A stretch of DNA of 14,173 nt from an uncultured Candidatus Melainabacteria bacterium (GCA_937895785.1 CALBKW010000064.1:1-14173); one strand, 5' to 3'; shown: positions 5,854 to 13,319, counted from the first letter of the stretch. Program-made: numbers and translations. Notes: a model not told the origin generated them from the letters alone.

Positions 5854-8100
5854 TTATGATTCATAAAGCATTTTTAGTTTTTTATTTGATTCAATTATAA
5901 ATTCCTTCAGCATAGTTTGTCTTTGAATAGTGTTTACATTTGATATCATACGTCTTAGATTTTTTTTACTGCCTACAAGCACAACCATTTTTTTCGCTCT
6001 AGTTATTGCAGTGTAAATCAAGTTACGATTGAGTATAATTGCAGGTCCACTAATTACTGGTATAACAACTATATCAAATTCACTACCTTGGCTTTTATGA
6101 ATAGTGATAGCATATGCTAAGTTTAATTCACCAATTTCAGTTCTTTGATATATACATTCCCTTCCGTCTTCAAACCATACTTCAGTTTCGCCTGTACCTT
6201 GATTAATTTTATGAATATACCCTATATCTCCATTAAAAACACCGCTACCCTCTTCCACTAAAGGTCCAGTTTTACGCTTCCACATTAAATCATAATTGTT
6301 AGAAGTTTGCATAACCTTGTCACCTTCTCTAAAAATAGTTTTACCTATCAATAATTCAGACTTACCATATCTTGATGGGTTGATTTTGTCTTGTAAACTG
6401 GTGTTTAAATTCAAAGTTCCGCTTGCGCCAGCCTTTAATGGTGCTAAAATCTGTATTTTGCTAGGTTCTATTTTCGCAAAATTTGGAAGACGCGTTGTTA
6501 CTAAATTTATAATAGATTCTTTAATTTCATTGGCGTCTTCATGTGATTCAAAAAAGAAGTCATTTGACGTATTGTCAAAAACTGGCATTTCTCCGTTATT
6601 TATTAAATGAGCATTAGATACAATAAGACTTTTTTCATTTTGTCTAAAAATTTTTGTAAGATAGGATACTTTTATAATACCACTATCCAAAATATCACCA
6701 AAAACATTTCCAGCGCCTACACTAGGCAGTTGATCTTTGTCACCCACCAAAATTAATTTGCAATCACTTGGAATCGCTTTTAGCAAACTGTTCATAAGAA
6801 CTACATCAACCATTGATACTTCATCCACAATTACAGCATTTGCATTTAATGGATTTTGCTCGTTGTATACAAAGGTCTGACCATTGCCTCTAAAATTTAT
6901 TTCAAGGCCTCTATGTATAGTCTTTGCTTCACGCCCTGTACTTTCACTTAAGCGCTTACTAGCCCTACCGGTTGGCGCTAGCAACAAAACTTTATTGTTA
7001 TTTTGAACTAAAATATCCAAAATACATTTTATAATGGTTGTTTTTCCAGTTCCCGGTCCTCCGGTTATAACACTTACACCACTTTTAAGAGAATTTTCAA
7101 TAGCTTGCTTTTGTTGTTCGTCAAATTTTATTTTATTTATACTTTCAAAAAAAGAAATATCTTTAGCAAAATCTGTTTCAGTTGTTTTAGCACTAATATT
7201 TAACAACGATAATTTTTGAGCCACGGAACTTTCAGTAAAATACATTTTTGTAAGCATTATTATTTCCTGACCAGATTTTGACCTAAAAATGGATAAAGTT
7301 TTATCATATCCCATATTATCCAGTACTTCTTCAAATTTTGAGCTGTTACTTTCTAAATTTAAGCCTAAAAGAGTACTAATATTTTCTAACAACTGCTTTT
7401 TGTATATAAACGTATTGCCATTTTTTTCGCTATTATCAATTATTGTATGTACAATACCCGCTCTGATTCTAAATAACGAATTTGAGGCAATGCCTAAATT
7501 TTTAGCTATATTATCTGCCGTTAAAAATCCTATCCCTTCTATATCTTCAACTAGCTTGTATGGATTTTTTCTAACAATTTCAATGGTTTTATCACCATAT
7601 GCATTATAAATTTTAATGGCCATATTAACTGTAATGTTATAATTTTGCAAAAACATAACAGAATTTTGCATTTTTTTAATACTGTTAAATGCGTCTGAGA
7701 TATTTTGGGCTTTATTTTTGCTAATACCACGGATTTTTGCTAATTTTTCTGGATTATATTCGATAATGGTTAATGTATCTTCCTTAAATTCATTAACAAT
7801 TAATCCCGCCGTTATTGGTCCAATTCCCTTAATCAATCCACTAGATAAGTATTTTTTTATACCATTTAATGTGCTTGGATATATATTTTCATATTGAGTA
7901 AATGATAACTGTTCTCCATACTTTGTGTTAACCAAATTTCCTTCTACTTTCAAGCATTGTCCAACCCTTGCATCACTTAATGTTCCAACAATAGTTGTAT
8001 ATTCATCAAATCCATTTTCATTATGCAACAAAATAGCAACGGTATATCCGTTGTCTTCATTTCTAAAAATAATCTCCTCTATTGAACCTTCAATAACCAT
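5854..8100 (-). CDS. recD2: RecD2-type ATP-dependent 5'-3' DNA helicase
   Basis: The 748-residue product has the full RecD2 architecture. An N-terminal OB-like domain (VIEGSIEEIIFRNEDNGYTV) is followed by tandem helix-hairpin-helix segments around KGIGPITAGLI (91-101) and IRGISKNKAQNI (123-134). The superfamily 1B helicase motifs follow: Walker A GGPGTGKTT (347-355), Walker B DEVSMVD (426-432), GDKDQLPSVGAGNVF (453-467), HKSQGSEFD (668-676) and YTAITRAKKMVV (696-707). RecD2 acts without RecB/RecC in DNA repair and replication-fork processing, as known for Deinococcus and Bacillus. Length is normal and all motifs are intact. No ribosome site precedes the ATG at 8100; a TATAAT ending ten bases upstream suggests a nearly leaderless message. 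The gene diverges from the parAB unit. Confidence 0.95.
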   Translation of the reverse strand: MVIEGSIEEIIFRNEDNGYTVAILLHNENGFDEYTTIVGTLSDARVGQCLKVEGNLVNTKYGEQLSFTQYENIYPSTLNGIKKYLSSGLIKGIGPITAGLIVNEFKEDTLTIIEYNPEKLAKIRGISKNKAQNISDAFNSIKKMQNSVMFLQNYNITVNMAIKIYNAYGDKTIEIVRKNPYKLVEDIEGIGFLTADNIAKNLGIASNSLFRIRAGIVHTIIDNSEKNGNTFIYKKQLLENISTLLGLNLESNSSKFEEVLDNMGYDKTLSIFRSKSGQEIIMLTKMYFTESSVAQKLSLLNISAKTTETDFAKDISFFESINKIKFDEQQKQAIENSLKSGVSVITGGPGTGKTTIIKCILDILVQNNNKVLLLAPTGRASKRLSESTGREAKTIHRGLEINFRGNGQTFVYNEQNPLNANAVIVDEVSMVDVVLMNSLLKAIPSDCKLILVGDKDQLPSVGAGNVFGDILDSGIIKVSYLTKIFRQNEKSLIVSNAHLINNGEMPVFDNTSNDFFFESHEDANEIKESIINLVTTRLPNFAKIEPSKIQILAPLKAGASGTLNLNTSLQDKINPSRYGKSELLIGKTIFREGDKVMQTSNNYDLMWKRKTGPLVEEGSGVFNGDIGYIHKINQGTGETEVWFEDGRECIYQRTEIGELNLAYAITIHKSQGSEFDIVVIPVISGPAIILNRNLIYTAITRAKKMVVLVGSKKNLRRMISNVNTIQRQTMLKEFIIESNKKLKMLYES

Positions 8101-8109
8101 ATATTATTT

Positions 8110-8138
8110 ATTATAAACAATAAATAAACAAAAGTAAA
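8110..8138 (-). promoter_or_regulatory. Putative recD2 promoter giving a nearly leaderless transcript
   Basis: On the minus strand TTTACT (8138-8133) and TATAAT (8115-8110) are 17 bp apart. Initiation about seven bases after the -10 would start the RNA only some three bases before the ATG at 8100. Confidence 0.5.
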
Positions 8139-8183
8139 ATAATTAGTAAAAATATTAAAAAACTGAAAAAACCAACATTTGCT

Positions 8184-8212
8184 TTAACTGATAGCCATTA
8201 ATCAACTATAAT
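8184..8212 (+). promoter_or_regulatory. Possible promoter overlapping parS, upstream of parA
   Basis: TTAACT (8184-8189) and TATAAT (8207-8212) are 17 bp apart, and the predicted start falls inside the parS site that begins at 8216. ParB bound at parS would block it. Confidence 0.35.
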
Positions 8213-8234
8213 AAATGTTTCACGTGAAACATTT
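8213..8234. promoter_or_regulatory. parS site (ParB binding)
   Basis: Bases 8216-8231 are TGTTTCACGTGAAACA, the exact 16-base parS consensus known from B. subtilis Spo0J. With AAA on the left and TTT on the right the perfect palindrome is 22 bp. It lies between recD2 and parA, 209 bases before the parA start. Confidence 0.97.
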
Positions 8235-8256
8235 TAATATTTTTTTTAGAATATTG

Positions 8257-8285
8257 TTCACAAAGTATAAAATATATGTTATAAT
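8257..8285 (+). promoter_or_regulatory. Putative parAB promoter with extended -10
   Basis: TTCACA (8257-8262) and TATAAT (8280-8285) are 17 bp apart, and TG one base before the -10 makes it an extended -10. The predicted leader is about 150 bases, which holds no gene and no structure I recognise. Confidence 0.55.
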
Positions 8286-8439
8286 CATTTTAAAATAGCA
8301 AAAGATTTGTTTAACCAAAGAAGACTAAAACATTTCTGTATAAAAACTAGTTGACACAACAACAGTTTTACTTCGCATGTCATCTTTTTACAATTTTTAT
8401 TGCTATTTTTATGTAATATATAAAATACGGAGGTGTAAA

Positions 8440-9261
8440 TTGGGCAAAATTATTGCTTTTGCCAATCAAAAAGGTGGCGTTGGAAAAACAACTACTTGTA
8501 TTAATTTGGCATCATTTTTAACTCTATTAGGGCAAAAAGTACTTTTGGTAGATATGGACCCTCAAGGAAATGCTTCAAGCGGAGTTGGAATTGAAAAAAA
8601 TAAAGAAACAAAAACAATGTATAACCTTATTATAAAAGAAAATTATATTGATGAAGTTATACAGCACACATATCTAAACAACCTAGATATCATTCCGGCA
8701 ACAGTAGATTTGGCTGGTGCTGAAATAGATTTAGTAGAAATGCAAAACAGAGAGAATGTTGTTAAAAACATTTTGGATAAAGTAAAAGATAAGTACGATT
8801 ACATATTTATAGATTGTCCACCTTCTTTAGGTTTAATCACTGTAAATGCTCTTACCGCTTCTGATTCGGTTATTATACCATTTCAATGTGAATTTTTCCC
8901 ACTTGAAGGATTAACTCAATTAATGAACACAATAAGACTTATAATTCATCATTTAAATCCAAATTTGCAAATTGAAGGCGTTGTGATGACAATGAAAGAC
9001 AATAGGTCAAACTTAGTTGCTGAAGTAAGCAGAGAAGTAAAAAAGTTTTTTGGCGATAAAGTATACAGCACATACATCCCTAGAAATATTAAATTAGCTG
9101 AAGCACCAAGCCATGGAGAAACAATAGCAACGTACGATATCAATTCTAAAGGCGCAAACGCATATTTAGACCTTGCGTACGAATTTTTAGATAGAAATAA
9201 TGTAAAATATAAAAAACCAAACAAAAGAGAATTAAAGGAGAAAAAACAAAATGACAATTAA
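8440..9261 (+). CDS. parA: Chromosome-partitioning ATPase ParA (Soj)
   Basis: The 273-residue product is a complete ParA/MinD-type ATPase. It has the deviant Walker A KGGVGKTT (residues 11-18), switch region DMDPQGNASSG (38-48) and Walker B FIDCPPSLG (123-131). The pattern ending YIPRNIKLAEAPSHG and the length are typical of chromosomal Soj rather than plasmid ParA, because no N-terminal helix-turn-helix domain is present. It forms ATP-dependent dimers on DNA and, stimulated by ParB, helps move or load origin-region complexes. The start is the TTG at 8440, preceded by GGAGGTG with ideal spacing; an in-frame ATG at 8377 would add 21 residues absent from the family and has no ribosome site. The stop overlaps the parB start, so the two are translationally linked. 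Confidence 0.96.
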   Translation: MGKIIAFANQKGGVGKTTTCINLASFLTLLGQKVLLVDMDPQGNASSGVGIEKNKETKTMYNLIIKENYIDEVIQHTYLNNLDIIPATVDLAGAEIDLVEMQNRENVVKNILDKVKDKYDYIFIDCPPSLGLITVNALTASDSVIIPFQCEFFPLEGLTQLMNTIRLIIHHLNPNLQIEGVVMTMKDNRSNLVAEVSREVKKFFGDKVYSTYIPRNIKLAEAPSHGETIATYDINSKGANAYLDLAYEFLDRNNVKYKKPNKRELKEKKQNDN

Positions 9262-10177
9262 AAAAACAGGTCTTGGCAAAGGTTTAGGCGCGTTACTTTC
9301 TGCATATGATGATTATGATGATACAGTAAAAAACACAGACGCTAACCCTACAAATGAAATTGATATTGATAAATTAATCCCAAACCCCAATCAACCAAGA
9401 AAAAAATTTGACGAAGTAGCATTAAACGAATTAGCTAATTCAATAAAAATACATGGAATTATTCAACCTTTGGTGGTTAATGATAATAAAGACGGCACAT
9501 ACCTTATCATTGCAGGTGAAAGAAGATACAGAGCTTCCAAATTGGCTGGTTTAAGCAAGGTGCCTTGCATAATTAAAGATTATTCTGAAAAACAAATAAA
9601 AGAAATATCTATTATTGAGAACTTGCAACGTGAGGATTTAAACCCAATTGAATCTGCAAGAGCTATACGTCAATTAATGGACGAATACAAAATGACACAA
9701 GAAGCGGTAAGCGAAAGAATTGGCGTAAGTAGACCAAATATAGCAAACACATTAAGATTGTTAAGCCTATGCCCTGAAGTTATCACGTTGGTTGAAAACG
9801 GAAAACTATCAGCTGGCCACGCAAGATGTTTAGTTCCAATACAAGACTATGACATACAAATTAGGCTTGCGTTATCCGCTTCAGACAATAAAATGACCGT
9901 TAGAGATGTTGAAAAAGCAGTTAAAAATATATTAAAACCAAAAGACGGGAAAGTAAAACTTCCACAAGAACAGAGCATTGAATTAAAAGAATTAGTTAAT
10001 GAAATGCAAAGAACCTTTTCGACAAAAGTTTCAGTTATAGGTAACGATAAAAAAGGTAGAATTTATATTGATTATTATTCAAGAGATGATTTAGATAGAA
10101 TTGCCGAAATGATAAATTTACTAAAAACAAAAAAATTAACTTTAAAAGAGTTAAGCGAGTTTAACAAAAGAAAGTAG
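9251..10177 (+). CDS. parB: Chromosome-partitioning protein ParB (Spo0J)
   Basis: The 308-residue product is a complete ParB. It has the N-terminal ParA-stimulating peptide KKTGLGKGLGALLS (4-17), the NPNQPRKKF box, and the CTP-binding signature GERRYRASKLAG (89-100). ENLQRED (123-129) follows, then a helix-turn-helix around MTQEAVSERIGVSRPNIANT (148-167), and LSAGHARCL (186-194). The C-terminal dimerisation region follows. ParB clamps load at parS, slide along DNA using CTP, recruit SMC and stimulate ParA ATPase. Two parS sites lie within 1.1 kb (8216 and 10246), flanking the operon. The ATG overlaps the end of parA by 11 bases and has AAAGGAG upstream. A palindrome containing parS lies 60 bases past the stop and could serve as terminator. 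Confidence 0.96.
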   Translation: MTIKKTGLGKGLGALLSAYDDYDDTVKNTDANPTNEIDIDKLIPNPNQPRKKFDEVALNELANSIKIHGIIQPLVVNDNKDGTYLIIAGERRYRASKLAGLSKVPCIIKDYSEKQIKEISIIENLQREDLNPIESARAIRQLMDEYKMTQEAVSERIGVSRPNIANTLRLLSLCPEVITLVENGKLSAGHARCLVPIQDYDIQIRLALSASDNKMTVRDVEKAVKNILKPKDGKVKLPQEQSIELKELVNEMQRTFSTKVSVIGNDKKGRIYIDYYSRDDLDRIAEMINLLKTKKLTLKELSEFNKRK

Positions 10178-10237
10178 TAACGCACACCACATTTATATGC
10201 AATGCAAACAACTATTACACAATTATAGAGCCTTTAC

Positions 10238-10269
10238 AAAAAAAATGTTTCACGTGAAACATTTTTTTT
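10238..10269. promoter_or_regulatory. parS site inside a perfect 32-bp palindrome, possible parAB terminator
   Basis: Bases 10246-10261 are TGTTTCACGTGAAACA, the exact parS consensus. Eight As precede and eight Ts follow it, so the perfect palindrome spans 32 bp. As RNA it would fold into a hairpin ending in a T8 run, in the right place to terminate parAB. The parS call is firm; the terminator role is inferred from the shape. Confidence 0.95.
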
Positions 10270-10420
10270 ATTATCAAGAGAAAATTAGCTTGTCAATCAT
10301 AATTTGACAAAAACAAATAAAAATAAGGATAGGCAATGATCTTTTTGCAGTCTAAAAAGCAAGCACCCACAATAATCTTGTTATTATAGCATAATTAATT
10401 ACTAAATTTCTGCATCCCAT
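10270..10420. other. Intergenic stretch with an inverted repeat, no gene recognised
   Basis: No coding frame is seen. The perfect inverted repeat TTGTCAA (10290-10296) / TTGACAA (10304-10310) with a seven-base spacer places a -35-like TTGACA on each strand. No convincing -10 follows on the plus strand; TGATAATAA on the minus strand is a weak candidate. Confidence 0.4.
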
Positions 10421-10454
10421 AAAAACAAGGCAAAACTGCATATTCTTACCTTGC
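10421..10454 (-). terminator. Probable terminator of the small hydrophobic protein gene
   Basis: On the minus strand GCAAGG (10454-10449) pairs with CCTTGT (10430-10425, one G-U) and is followed by Ts (10424-10421). It lies 24 bases beyond the stop of the gene at 10478. The loop is long (18 bases), so the call is moderate. Confidence 0.5.
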
Positions 10455-10477
10455 TAATTGAGCAAAACTATGTATTT

Positions 10478-10654
10478 TTACACAATCCTACTACAACATC
10501 CACTATTACCACCCCAATTAAAGCCATTATTGCCAAACAAAATTAAAGCAAAAAGTATTATAATGGTGGTGTTATTTGCCAAATTAATATCATTAGCATT
10601 TGCAAATAAAGCAATTAAAATTAACAATAAAATTTCTTCAGTTGAATTATTCAT
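10478..10654 (-). CDS. Small hydrophobic protein of 58 residues, function unknown
   Basis: The minus-strand frame from the ATG at 10654 has an excellent ribosome site (AAGGGGGA, about seven bases upstream) and a probable terminator, so it is very likely a real gene. The product starts MNNSTEE. It has two hydrophobic stretches, ILLLILIALFANA (8-20) and TIIILFALILFG (30-41), joined by an Asn-rich linker. The tail is rich in Gly and Asn and ends in a vicinal Cys pair (NWGGNSGCCSRIV). It could be a membrane hairpin or, by composition, one of the small Asn/Gly-rich hydrophobic coat-type proteins of spore formers. I do not recognise a named family. An in-frame ATG 14 codons upstream exists but lacks a ribosome site. 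It diverges from the ArsR gene at 10827. Confidence 0.75.
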   Translation of the reverse strand: MNNSTEEILLLILIALFANANDINLANNTTIIILFALILFGNNGFNWGGNSGCCSRIV

Positions 10655-10773
10655 ACAAAATCCCCCTTTTCGACCTAAAAACATTTTCTTCAACAAAATA
10701 GTTTCAAAAAAACTTTTTCTTAAACCAAATAAATGTATTATATTAAATGTACATATAGATTTTATCTTGCTTC

Positions 10774-10801
10774 TTGCTTTATATATGACATTAAAGATAA
10801 T
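10774..10801 (+). promoter_or_regulatory. Putative promoter of the ArsR-family gene
   Basis: TTGCTT (10774-10779) and GATAAT (10796-10801) are 16 bp apart, 26 bases before the ATG. The nearby palindrome ATGTACAT (10747-10754) could be an operator, but nothing confirms it. Confidence 0.4.
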
Positions 10802-10826
10802 TTTGTTACTAAAATAGGAGGAGAAT

Positions 10827-11171
10827 ATGAATTATATTTTACTAAATAAGGTGGAAGAAAATGAAATAGCAAATTATATGCCATCAGACAAAAAATTAAA
10901 GGATATGGCCTGCTTTTTTCAAAACTTTGCAGATTCAACGAGGTTGAAAATTATATCGGCGCTAAGCATTAATGAACTTTGCGTCAATGATTTATCTAGT
11001 GTTTTAAACATAAACCAGACAACGATAAGTCATCAACTTAAATATTTAAAAAATCAAGCCATTGTGGAATCAAAAAGGGAAGGGAAAATTATTAAATATT
11101 CTCTGCAAAATCAATTTATTAATGAACTTATGAATTATGCAATAGAAAGTCTAAAACAAATTAATTTTTAA
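10827..11171 (+). CDS. ArsR/SmtB-family winged-helix transcriptional regulator
   Basis: The 114-residue product is a complete ArsR-type regulator. It reads MACFFQNFADSTRLKIISAL, then ELCVNDLSSVLNINQTTISHQLKYLKN (helix-turn-helix), and a wing AIVESKREGKIIKYSLQ. Family members repress their own promoter and release DNA on binding metal or another signal. The alpha-3 metal box, ELCVCDL in ArsR/CadC proteins, here reads ELCVNDL, with one of the two Cys replaced by Asn. The classical thiolate site is therefore incomplete and the signal may not be arsenic or cadmium. AGGAGG lies in front of the start codon. No metal transporter or resistance gene is adjacent; the next gene downstream is a nucleotide kinase with a 180-base gap, so its target is not evident. 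Confidence 0.9.
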   Translation: MNYILLNKVEENEIANYMPSDKKLKDMACFFQNFADSTRLKIISALSINELCVNDLSSVLNINQTTISHQLKYLKNQAIVESKREGKIIKYSLQNQFINELMNYAIESLKQINF

Positions 11172-11300
11172 ATTTGCTAGCAAAATTATTATTTATGTGA
11201 TATCATAATACATAAATATCTATTAGAATTTTAATTAAACCAACTAATACAGTTCTAGTATAACAAGACATCAATTTGAAAACAATTGTCAACAGAAAAA

Positions 11301-11333
11301 GTTGCCATTTGATTTGTTGTGTCTTAAGGCAAC
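11301..11333 (+). promoter_or_regulatory. Short hairpin just upstream of the dTMP kinase ribosome site
   Basis: GTTGCC (11301-11306) pairs with GGCAAC (11328-11333), ending seven bases before the AGGGGGAG ribosome site. The loop is 21 bases. It may affect translation, but the stem is short. Confidence 0.3.
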
Positions 11334-11353
11334 AAAAGAGAGGGGGAGAGCAA

Positions 11354-12037
11354 ATGAAAGGTAAATTGATTGTTTTAGAAGGAACAGACTGTTCTGGCAA
11401 AGAAACTCAAAGCAATTTGCTTGTGGAACAATTAAATAGAAGTGGATTTAAAACTGCAAAATATGCTTTCCCTAATTATAATTCACCAACTGGGAAAATT
11501 ATTGCAGGTCCATATTTAGGTAAAAAAGGTTTTGAACCGGCAGTTTTCCCTGAAGGCGCAAGCAATGTTGACCCTTATTGTGCATCTCTTTTATTTGCTA
11601 TGGATAGAAAATACAACATTAAAGATGTAAACAATTTATTAAATAGTGGCATTAATGTAGTTTTAGATAGATATATTGACTCCAATATGGCACACCACGG
11701 AGCAAAACTTGATAAAAAAGAAAGAGATGATTTTTATAATTTTATAGAAACTCTAGAGTATCAGTTACTGAAACTACCCAAGCCTGATTTAGAAATATTT
11801 TTGCATATGCCTATTTGGGCGAGTAAAATTTTAAAATCGAAAAGGGCAGAAATCCCCGACCAGCACGAAAAAGATGAAAAATATCTGGTAAAATCGGAAG
11901 AAGCCTATTATGAAATTATCAATAGACATAAAGTAAAAATAATTGAATGTACACACAGCAATAATATAAAAGATATTAATGAAATTAATAAAGAATTATG
12001 CAATATTGTTTTAAAGAATTTAAACGAAAAACCATAA
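11354..12037 (+). CDS. tmk: Thymidylate (dTMP) kinase-like protein
   Basis: The 227-residue product has the nucleoside-monophosphate kinase fold signatures. It has the P-loop EGTDCSGKETQ (9-19), FPNYNSPTGKIIAGPYLG (39-56), and the DRY motif in VVLDRYIDSNMAHHGAK (103-119). A Lys/Arg-rich lid region KSKRAEIPDQHEKDEKYL (161-178) follows. Such enzymes phosphorylate dTMP to dTDP with ATP in the cytoplasm. The FPNY/SPTGK wording and P-loop resemble the eukaryote-like branch found in some Firmicutes rather than the classical E. coli type (GGEGAGKT), and it is away from the usual tmk-holB context, so it may be a second or substitute kinase with altered specificity. The ATG at 11354 follows AGGGGGAG; an upstream start at 11276 would run through the leader hairpin and is rejected. 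It lies 65 bases before the fusion gene, which lacks its own ribosome site, so they may be co-transcribed. Confidence 0.85.
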   Translation: MKGKLIVLEGTDCSGKETQSNLLVEQLNRSGFKTAKYAFPNYNSPTGKIIAGPYLGKKGFEPAVFPEGASNVDPYCASLLFAMDRKYNIKDVNNLLNSGINVVLDRYIDSNMAHHGAKLDKKERDDFYNFIETLEYQLLKLPKPDLEIFLHMPIWASKILKSKRAEIPDQHEKDEKYLVKSEEAYYEIINRHKVKIIECTHSNNIKDINEINKELCNIVLKNLNEKP

Positions 12038-12102
12038 AAATTATTAAAAATTCTAATAAAAACTTTAAAAATTACATTAATTAACTGGATAAACTACTAA
12101 AA

Positions 12103-13308
12103 ATGAAAAATATATTAATTGTTGATATGCAAGTAGGATATCTTAACGAAGATGCTAACAAAATAGTAAAAAATCTTAATAAATATTTAAAAAATAATAA
12201 ATTTGGAACTGTTTTATATACAAAATTTATAACTAATCATAATGGAACGTCTTTTAAAAATATCCACTGGTTTGGAATCTATGATAAACTTGATAGAAAA
12301 TTAGCTGTTAGAAAATTGCAACAGGGAAAAGTATTTGATAAAAAATGTCATGGTTTAACACCTCTTATTATTAATTATCTTACCGATGAAAATGTTAAGG
12401 AAATTGAAATATGCGGTGTAAATAATGACAACAATTTTGAATTAATACTAGCACAGCTAAAACAGTTAAAAATAAAACCTATAATTTTAAATAATTACAT
12501 AATTAACAATGAAAATTGTTGTACGGACAAAGAACCCACTAACGATTCCATATATAAAACATTGAACGGATTTTATATAGGAGATATGTTTTCCAACGAC
12601 TATAAAGAATATACAGATGAAACAATTTTATCCTTTGCATTAATCGAATGGCTGTTACATACCCAAAAAACCACACAAGAATTTCAAACAATTTTAGCTT
12701 ACTATTATAAATTATATCCCAACAAAAACCATATCTATGACGATAAGTTTGCATTATGGCTTGAAAATGGATGTAGAAATTTTAGGATTTGTGAAGATTT
12801 TGATGGAGCAAAATATTCAACGCCAATTGGATTTTATTCTAAAACCATATCTGAAATAGATGAATTAATAGAAAAATGTCTTTCAGTTACGCATAATACA
12901 ATCGAAGCAAAATTATCCGCAAAAATTATTTGTTATTCTATATTTTTATTAAGAATAAATACATACAAAAAAGATTTATTAAGTAAAATAAATGCAATTT
13001 TTAACTTAAATATTGAAGAAAATTTAAAAAATAATATAAATTTATATGAAAACGATAAAAATGCTATAAATATGGCTAAAATTGTTTTGTGTATTTTTGT
13101 CACGTCAAAAACCTTTACTGATGCCATTAAAATTGCAACAGAAGTTAAACAAGACGGAGCAATACTTTGCACAACTTGCGCCTTATGTGAAGCATACTAC
13201 AAAGATGTACCTGCAGATATTATTTTTAATTGCAGAAACAATCTGCCAGAAAAATTTAAAAACTTACTTATGGAATTCAGTAAGGTAAAAAACGAGAAAA
13301 TTTATTAA
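12103..13308 (+). CDS. Fusion of isochorismatase-like and ADP-ribosylglycohydrolase-like domains, both catalytically degenerate
   Basis: The 401-residue product has two domains. Residues 1-140 resemble isochorismatase/nicotinamidase-type cysteine hydrolases: ILIVDMQVGYL holds the catalytic-type Asp8, VFDKKCHGL holds the Lys (about K80), and EIEICGVNNDNNF replaces the usual GVxTDxCV, so the catalytic Cys is Asn111. Residues 152-395 resemble ADP-ribosylglycohydrolases (DraG/ARH): LNGFYIGDMFS, EYTDETILSFALIEWLL (169-185), YKLYPNK, DGAKYSTPIGFY, SVTHNTIEAKLSAK, and DGAILCTTCALCEAYY. In active enzymes the metal ligands are TDD and GGDxDT; here these read TDE and QDGAI, losing one Asp and the Thr. 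Both domains belong to NAD/ADP-ribose-related families, but the protein is probably a binding or regulatory pseudoenzyme. No ribosome site precedes the ATG; translation may depend on the upstream kinase transcript. Domain calls are by eye. Confidence 0.8.
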   Translation: MKNILIVDMQVGYLNEDANKIVKNLNKYLKNNKFGTVLYTKFITNHNGTSFKNIHWFGIYDKLDRKLAVRKLQQGKVFDKKCHGLTPLIINYLTDENVKEIEICGVNNDNNFELILAQLKQLKIKPIILNNYIINNENCCTDKEPTNDSIYKTLNGFYIGDMFSNDYKEYTDETILSFALIEWLLHTQKTTQEFQTILAYYYKLYPNKNHIYDDKFALWLENGCRNFRICEDFDGAKYSTPIGFYSKTISEIDELIEKCLSVTHNTIEAKLSAKIICYSIFLLRINTYKKDLLSKINAIFNLNIEENLKNNINLYENDKNAINMAKIVLCIFVTSKTFTDAIKIATEVKQDGAILCTTCALCEAYYKDVPADIIFNCRNNLPEKFKNLLMEFSKVKNEKIY

Positions 13309-13319
13309 AAAAATAATTT

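Noticed and set aside
8377..8439. 21-codon N-terminal extension of ParA from an upstream ATG
   Set aside because: The TTG at 8440 has an ideal GGAGGTG site and gives the normal family N-terminus.
8101..8439. Replication origin next to parS
   Set aside because: parS sites often cluster near oriC, but I see no DnaA-box cluster and no dnaA, dnaN, gidA or rpmH genes in the window.
10458..10817. Plus-strand open frame of 119 codons opposite the small hydrophobic protein
   Set aside because: It has no ribosome site and low-complexity content. The minus-strand frame has a strong ribosome site and a coherent hydrophobic pattern.
894..13308. TGA recoding as in Mollicutes, suggested by the low GC
   Set aside because: Tryptophan is encoded by TGG throughout the genes and no in-frame TGA is needed in intact genes.
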